A stretch of 10,275 bases of DNA from Chitinophagaceae bacterium (GTDB lineage: Bacteria; Bacteroidota; Bacteroidia; Chitinophagales; Chitinophagaceae), in the NCBI GenBank assembly GCA_023251335.1, contig JAHEZA010000049.1:1-10275 (forward strand), read 5' to 3'. The notes beneath the pieces are model-generated. The model was not told where the DNA came from and searched no databases. It worked only from the letters and a program-made list of their open reading frames with translations. Of this stretch, positions 6,301 through 10,275 are shown in pieces; position 1 is the first letter of the stretch; each line of letters opens with the position of its first letter. Made by a program: the position numbers and the translations under genes.

Positions 6301-7362
6301 TCAAGTATTATTTAATTTCTCTGCATTAGTGACAGAAACGTTTTTACAAGATACCTTATTTAACAACGAAGAAATATTTTCACGCTTTTGCAAGCCTTTC
6401 TCATAGAATTTGTCATAATAGGTAAGCAAAATTGCAAAGGAATCCCTGATCTTATTTGCTGATAATAAGCGAATCGCATTTTTGGTATCAAGGCCGCCAA
6501 GCCGTTTGTGAATTTTGAAAATACATTCTGCCAACTTTTCCTTCCCGAAAACGCCATAAGTTTTGGTGATATAACTTAATCTTTCGTCAAATGGGATGTC
6601 CATAAAAAATATCGGGCTTTGCCTCATCTGCTCCCAGAATACTTTTGGAATACCCACCTTTCCGATATGTACACTTTCATCCTCCAGCCAAATCTCCTCA
6701 TCTCCGTTATCAACTGCTTTCCACAATTCTACCGCCAATAGATTTTCAAACATTTCATGAGCAGGTTGCGAATATTCGCCTAAGGCACCAAAAGCGGATC
6801 CCTTGTGGTTAGCCAATGCTTCAAGATCAATAATTCTTTTGCCACTTCGCCTTAATTCCTTCAACACTTCTGTTTTACCTGACCCTGTAAAACCACCCAA
6901 CACTTTTAGAGAATATTTTTTTTCAAATTGAGCCAATACCCATTTACGAAATGCTTTATATCCACCATTTAGCAAAAATATTCTGTTGCCATAAAGACTC
7001 AAGAGCCACGCCACAGCTTCGCTGCGCATGCCACCACGCCAGCAATGTATAAGAAGACCTTCGGCCCCTGATGCACCTAACCCTGTATTATTTTGCCACT
7101 CATTTACAATTTGAATTACTTCTCCTGGAATTATTTTCATTCTTTCAGAAAAATAATTCAATCCATGATCAACTGCCACCCGCCTGCTTTGGCGCACATA
7201 AGCCGTGCCGATTATTGCCCGTTGTTCATCAGTAAATATAGGCATAGAAAAAGCGCCGGGAATATGGGCGTGATTATATTCGGCCGGGCTTCGTACATCC
7301 AGGATGGGAAGTTGTTTGGAAAGACTTAGAAAATAATCGATATCAATTTTTTCAATGGGCAT
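6301..7362 (-). CDS. mnmH: tRNA 2-selenouridine synthase
   Basis: MnmH (also SelU or YbbB) replaces sulfur by selenium at the wobble 2-thiouridine of tRNAs for Lys, Glu and Gln, through a geranylated intermediate and using selenophosphate. The 353-residue product has both required parts. The N-terminal rhodanese domain (about 1-145) has LDVRSPAEYNHAHIPGA and the catalytic C107 in HCWRGGMRS. The C-terminal P-loop domain has a Walker A motif, GGFTGSGKT (156-164), then DLEALANHKGSAFG (179-192) and the family motif WLEDES (225-230). Length and motif order match the E. coli enzyme. The start is an ATG only 18 nt below the T-run of the rho terminator. selD, its substrate supplier, lies two genes downstream in the same direction, which supports a selenouridine pathway here. 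selA, selB and selC are not in the window. Confidence 0.95.
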   Translation of the reverse strand: MPIEKIDIDYFLSLSKQLPILDVRSPAEYNHAHIPGAFSMPIFTDEQRAIIGTAYVRQSRRVAVDHGLNYFSERMKIIPGEVIQIVNEWQNNTGLGASGAEGLLIHCWRGGMRSEAVAWLLSLYGNRIFLLNGGYKAFRKWVLAQFEKKYSLKVLGGFTGSGKTEVLKELRRSGKRIIDLEALANHKGSAFGALGEYSQPAHEMFENLLAVELWKAVDNGDEEIWLEDESVHIGKVGIPKVFWEQMRQSPIFFMDIPFDERLSYITKTYGVFGKEKLAECIFKIHKRLGGLDTKNAIRLLSANKIRDSFAILLTYYDKFYEKGLQKRENISSLLNKVSCKNVSVTNAEKLNNT

Positions 7363-7380
7363 CTGCGGCCAATTTTTTTA

Positions 7381-7410
7381 TAAAAAAAACCACTGTGTTT
7401 TACAGTGGTT
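7381..7410 (-). terminator. Intrinsic terminator after rho
   Basis: The arms AACCACTGT (7388-7396) and ACAGTGGTT (7402-7410) make a perfect 9-bp stem with a 5-nt loop. On the minus strand they are followed by a run of eight T (plus-strand A run 7382-7389). It lies 23 nt after the rho stop and ends only 18 nt before the mnmH ATG, so it either separates the two genes or acts as a partial stop between them. Confidence 0.9.
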
Positions 7411-7433
7411 AAACAAATATCGTTAATTTCTAT

Positions 7434-9119
7434 TTAGCCGTTCATGGATACAAGGAACTCCGCGTTGTCTTTGGTTCCTTTCATATTTTTCATCAAAAGT
7501 GAAATAGCTTCTTCCGGATTCATATCAGCCATGTGATTCCGCAATACCCACATACGTTGAAGTGTTTCTTTGTCAAGTAAAAGATCATCGCGGCGTGTAG
7601 AAGAAGAAACAATATCAATAGCAGGGAAAATTCTGCGGTTCGATAATCTTCTGTCGAGTTGAAGTTCCATATTACCGGTTCCTTTGAATTCTTCAAAAAT
7701 CACCTCGTCCATTTTACTGCCTGTATCTACAAGCGCAGTCGCTATTATAGTCAGTGAACCGCCGTTTTCAATTTTGCGGGCAGCGCCAAAAAATTGTTTT
7801 GGCTTCTGCATGGCGTTGGCTTCCACACCACCCGATAATACTTTCCCGGATGCTGGAGAAACGGTATTGTGTGCCCGTGCCAAACGGGTAATACTATCTA
7901 ATAAAATCACTACATCGTGCCCGCATTCTACCAGCCGCTTTGCTTTTTGCAAGGCCATGGTACTCACTTTTACGTGCTTTTCTGCAGGCTCATCGAAGGT
8001 AGAAGCAATCACTTCGGCCTTTACGCTGCGTTCCATATCTGTAACTTCTTCCGGCCTTTCATCTACTAATACAATCATTAAATAACACTCAGGATGATTG
8101 GCAGCAATCGCGTTAGCAATTTCCTTCAGTAACATCGTCTTACCAGTCTTTGGCTGAGAAACAATTAATCCCCGTTGTCCCTTTCCTATTGGTGTAAAAA
8201 GATCAATAATTCTTGTGGAAAGATTAGTTGGGGTTAAAAATAAATTTAGTTTCTGGAAAGGGAATAAAGGCGTAAGATAATCAAATGGAACCCTGTCGCG
8301 CACTTCATCAGGTCCTTTGCCATTAATCGTTTCTACTTTTAGCAACGCAAAATATTTTTCGCCTTCCTTAGGTGGGCGAACAGATCCATAAACTGTGTCG
8401 CCGGTTTTTAAGCCAAATAATTTTATTTGAGAAGGTGATACATATACATCATCGGGCGATGAAAGGTAGTTATAATCACTGCTTCTTAAAAAGCCGTATC
8501 CGTCGGGCATCATTTCCAAAACGCCTTCTGCCTGGATGATTCCATCAAATTCAATATTAAAGGCGGGTTCTTTCTTTTGGTGAAACGACTTCTGATTATG
8601 CTGTTTATGTCCGTTATTTGATGAAGGCAACTCTTGTTCCTCATCATCTTCTTCGATGATTTCGTCGTCATCATTTTTTAATAATTCTACCAGTGCCGGA
8701 GCGATACTTCTTGGGTCAGCCAGGCGCTCTATATTATCGTCATCATCCACATAATCTCCAAATTCGTCATCATCTGCGTTCACCACTATTTCTTCCTTCT
8801 GCTTTTTGGCCGGTTTTTTCTTTTCATCCACCTTTTTAGATCTCACTTCCTTTTCTTCCACGGCCACATTTTCAACCTCTTCTTTTTCAGTTTTTTCATT
8901 ACTGCTCTTTTTCGCAGCGGGTTTTGCGATCCGTTTCCGTTTCGGCTTTTCAGGACTGCTTTCTTTTTTGTCTGTAGGTGTCATAGATGCTTGATTGTCT
9001 AGAATTTTGTAGATTAATTCCTGTTTTTCTAATTTTTCAGCGTTAGTTATTTTTTGTTGCTCTGCTATATCAAGCAACTCCGGAACGAGCATGTCGTTCA
9101 GTTGTAAAATGTCGTACAT
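7434..9119 (-). CDS. rho: Transcription termination factor Rho with long disordered insert
   Basis: Rho is a hexameric RNA-dependent ATPase/helicase that ends transcription. At 561 residues it is about 140 longer than E. coli Rho (419). The order is an N-terminal Rho_N helical domain (about 1-46, [19 protein letters not shown]), a charged low-complexity insert (about 47-188), and the RNA-binding cold-shock-like domain (about 190-270, [14 protein letters not shown]). The ATPase core follows, with Walker A SQPKTGKT (321-328), [11 protein letters not shown], Walker [17 protein letters not shown], the Q-loop region [21 protein letters not shown], and [17 protein letters not shown]. The insert is first Lys/Glu/Pro-rich, then strongly acidic ([25 protein letters not shown]), then Asn/His/Gln-rich. 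Such inserts are typical of Bacteroidota Rho; in Bacteroides thetaiotaomicron the insert drives phase separation. The gene is divergent from asnS and ends at its own intrinsic terminator. Confidence 0.98.
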   Translation of the reverse strand: MYDILQLNDMLVPELLDIAEQQKITNAEKLEKQELIYKILDNQASMTPTDKKESSPEKPKRKRIAKPAAKKSSNEKTEKEEVENVAVEEKEVRSKKVDEKKKPAKKQKEEIVVNADDDEFGDYVDDDDNIERLADPRSIAPALVELLKNDDDEIIEEDDEEQELPSSNNGHKQHNQKSFHQKKEPAFNIEFDGIIQAEGVLEMMPDGYGFLRSSDYNYLSSPDDVYVSPSQIKLFGLKTGDTVYGSVRPPKEGEKYFALLKVETINGKGPDEVRDRVPFDYLTPLFPFQKLNLFLTPTNLSTRIIDLFTPIGKGQRGLIVSQPKTGKTMLLKEIANAIAANHPECYLMIVLVDERPEEVTDMERSVKAEVIASTFDEPAEKHVKVSTMALQKAKRLVECGHDVVILLDSITRLARAHNTVSPASGKVLSGGVEANAMQKPKQFFGAARKIENGGSLTIIATALVDTGSKMDEVIFEEFKGTGNMELQLDRRLSNRRIFPAIDIVSSSTRRDDLLLDKETLQRMWVLRNHMADMNPEEAISLLMKNMKGTKDNAEFLVSMNG

Positions 9120-9383
9120 AAAGAGACGTGTAGATTAAAAGTCAAAAACACTAATTGAAATTGTAAAATCTAAATTTTGATATTAATAATGGAATGGATT
9201 CTTTTAATACTGATATTGTCGTAGCAATAGGGAAAAACTTGTCAGTTATAATTTGATGCAATATTACAATAAAATAATAAAAATAATAATTTTTTTTCAT
9301 TTTTTATTTCAAAGAATAACAGTTTTTTAAACTAAAAAGGGTGATAGACAGTGGATATGCTCAAAAACTTTATCTGCTTACTT

Positions 9384-9391
9384 TATATTTG
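9384..9391 (+). promoter_or_regulatory. Bacteroidota-type -7 promoter element of asnS
   Basis: TATATTTG matches the Bacteroidota primary-sigma -7 consensus TAnnTTTG exactly and lies 20 nt before the asnS ATG, implying a very short leader. A clear TTG-type -33 element at the usual distance was not found. The rho promoter must lie on the other strand of this same 292-nt gap (9120-9411), but no exact match was seen for it. Confidence 0.5.
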
Positions 9392-9411
9392 CGTTTTTAA
9401 AAGAATACAAC

Positions 9412-10275
9412 ATGTTTAATAGTAGAGTACGCATTAAAGAAGTATTGAAGAGCGAATTGATTAACAAAAAAGTTACCGTGATGGGTTGGGTTCGTACTTT
9501 TAGAAATAACCAGTTTATTGCGTTAAATGATGGTAGCACCAATGCAAATCTCCAAATTGTGATTGAACTGGGAAAATTTGACGATGCCCTGTTAAAAAGA
9601 ATTACAACCGGTGCGGCAATAAAAGTATCCGGAACTTTGGTGGAGTCGTTGGGCAAAGGGCAAAAAGTAGAATTAAAGGCCGAAAATTTAGAAATACTTG
9701 GCGATAGTGATGCAGAAAAATTTCCGCTTCAACCCAAAAAACACAGCCTTGAATTTTTAAGGGAAATTGCACATCTGCGTTTTCGTACCAATACGTTCGG
9801 AGCCATTTTCAGAGTACGGCATTCGCTCGCCTTCGCTATTCATGATTTTTTCAATAAAAAAGGATTTGTGTATTTGCACTCGCCTGTTATTACTGCTTCA
9901 GATGCGGAAGGCGCGGGCGAAACATTTCATGTTACCGCCTTTGATCTTGAAAACATTCCGAAAAATGAAGATGACTCTATTAATTATAAAGATGATTTTT
10001 TTGGAAAAGCTACCAACCTCACCGTAAGCGGACAATTGGAAGCCGAACTTGCCGCATTGGCTTTAGGCGATGTTTATACTTTTGGCCCTACATTTCGTGC
10101 AGAAAATTCTAACACGGCCAGGCACCTGGCAGAGTTTTGGATGATAGAGCCGGAAATGGCTTTTTCCGATTTGGAAGACGATATGAATCTGGCAGAAGAA
10201 TTCATTAAATACATCATCAAATATGCATTAGAGAATAACCGCGAAGACCTCGATTTTCTTGCAGCGCGATTGTTA
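9412..10275 (+). CDS. asnS: Asparaginyl-tRNA synthetase (partial, 3' end outside window)
   Basis: AsnRS charges tRNA-Asn with asparagine in the cytoplasm. The frame is open from ATG 9412 to the last base (288 codons); E. coli AsnRS has 466 residues, so about 60% is present. An N-terminal OB-fold anticodon-binding domain (about 17-105, [22 protein letters not shown]) is followed by the class II core: the motif 1 region [18 protein letters not shown], then the AsnRS signatures [28 protein letters not shown] and motif 2 [20 protein letters not shown] (224-243). The sequence tracks E. coli AsnRS closely, including RHLAEFWM, and not AspRS. Motif 3 lies beyond the window. The gene is divergent from rho. 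Two shorter frames over it (9378-9656 minus and 9767-10027 plus) are shadows. Confidence 0.97.
   Translation, partial: MFNSRVRIKEVLKSELINKKVTVMGWVRTFRNNQFIALNDGSTNANLQIVIELGKFDDALLKRITTGAAIKVSGTLVESLGKGQKVELKAENLEILGDSDAEKFPLQPKKHSLEFLREIAHLRFRTNTFGAIFRVRHSLAFAIHDFFNKKGFVYLHSPVITASDAEGAGETFHVTAFDLENIPKNEDDSINYKDDFFGKATNLTVSGQLEAELAALALGDVYTFGPTFRAENSNTARHLAEFWMIEPEMAFSDLEDDMNLAEEFIKYIIKYALENNREDLDFLAARLL

Noticed and set aside
6272..6304. Upstream TTG start for the secreted protein
   Set aside because: It would put eleven residues before the signal peptide and overlap the mnmH stop; the ATG at 6271 gives a standard signal peptide.
7684..8085. 133-codon plus-strand frame inside rho
   Set aside because: It is antisense to the conserved ATPase core; a long reverse frame is a usual codon-bias shadow.
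9378..9656. Minus-strand frame over the asnS start
   Set aside because: It overlaps the conserved OB-fold part of asnS; the product shows no recognisable domain.

Overview
The window looks like chromosomal DNA of a member of the Bacteroidota, possibly a Chitinophaga- or Sphingobacteria-like lineage. The evidence is an AT-rich composition, genes without obvious Shine-Dalgarno sequences, a C-terminal type IX secretion (T9SS) sorting domain at the left edge, a Rho factor with a long charged insert, and an exact TAnnTTTG promoter element in front of asnS. The finer taxonomic placement is inference.

Left part (1-3082), plus strand. The end of a T9SS cargo protein is followed by an intrinsic terminator. 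Next is a 648-residue membrane-bound receptor-type class III adenylate cyclase, with a signal peptide, TPR repeats, a transmembrane helix and a cytoplasmic cyclase domain. Then come an IsdG-like (ABM fold) heme-monooxygenase candidate and a 42-residue single-pass membrane microprotein that starts 11 nt after it. These last two genes share a strong terminator.

Middle (3083-4075). This is about 1 kb without a long gene. It holds degenerate direct repeats, a patchwork of short coding-like frames on the minus strand that may be a decayed gene, an inverted repeat, and one intact 55-residue small membrane protein gene on the minus strand (3603-3770). The 305 nt from 3771 to 4075 show nothing convincing.

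Right part (4076-9119), minus strand. In transcription order this is rho, an intrinsic terminator, mnmH (selU), a secreted proline-rich protein and selD. SelD makes selenophosphate, and MnmH uses it to replace sulfur by selenium in the wobble 2-thiouridine of tRNAs, so the two form a tRNA selenouridine module. An uncharacterised exported protein sits between them. selD has no ATG or GTG start: its only possible NTG start is a TTG that directly follows, in the same frame, the TAA stop of that exported protein gene.

Right edge. asnS (asparaginyl-tRNA synthetase) is divergent from rho, starts at 9412 and runs out of the window with its frame open.

No insertion sequence, CRISPR array, tRNA or rRNA was seen. 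Most of the window is ordinary core genome. The unusual points are the selD start, the protein placed between the selenium genes, two small membrane proteins, the repeat and decay region, and the receptor cyclase.
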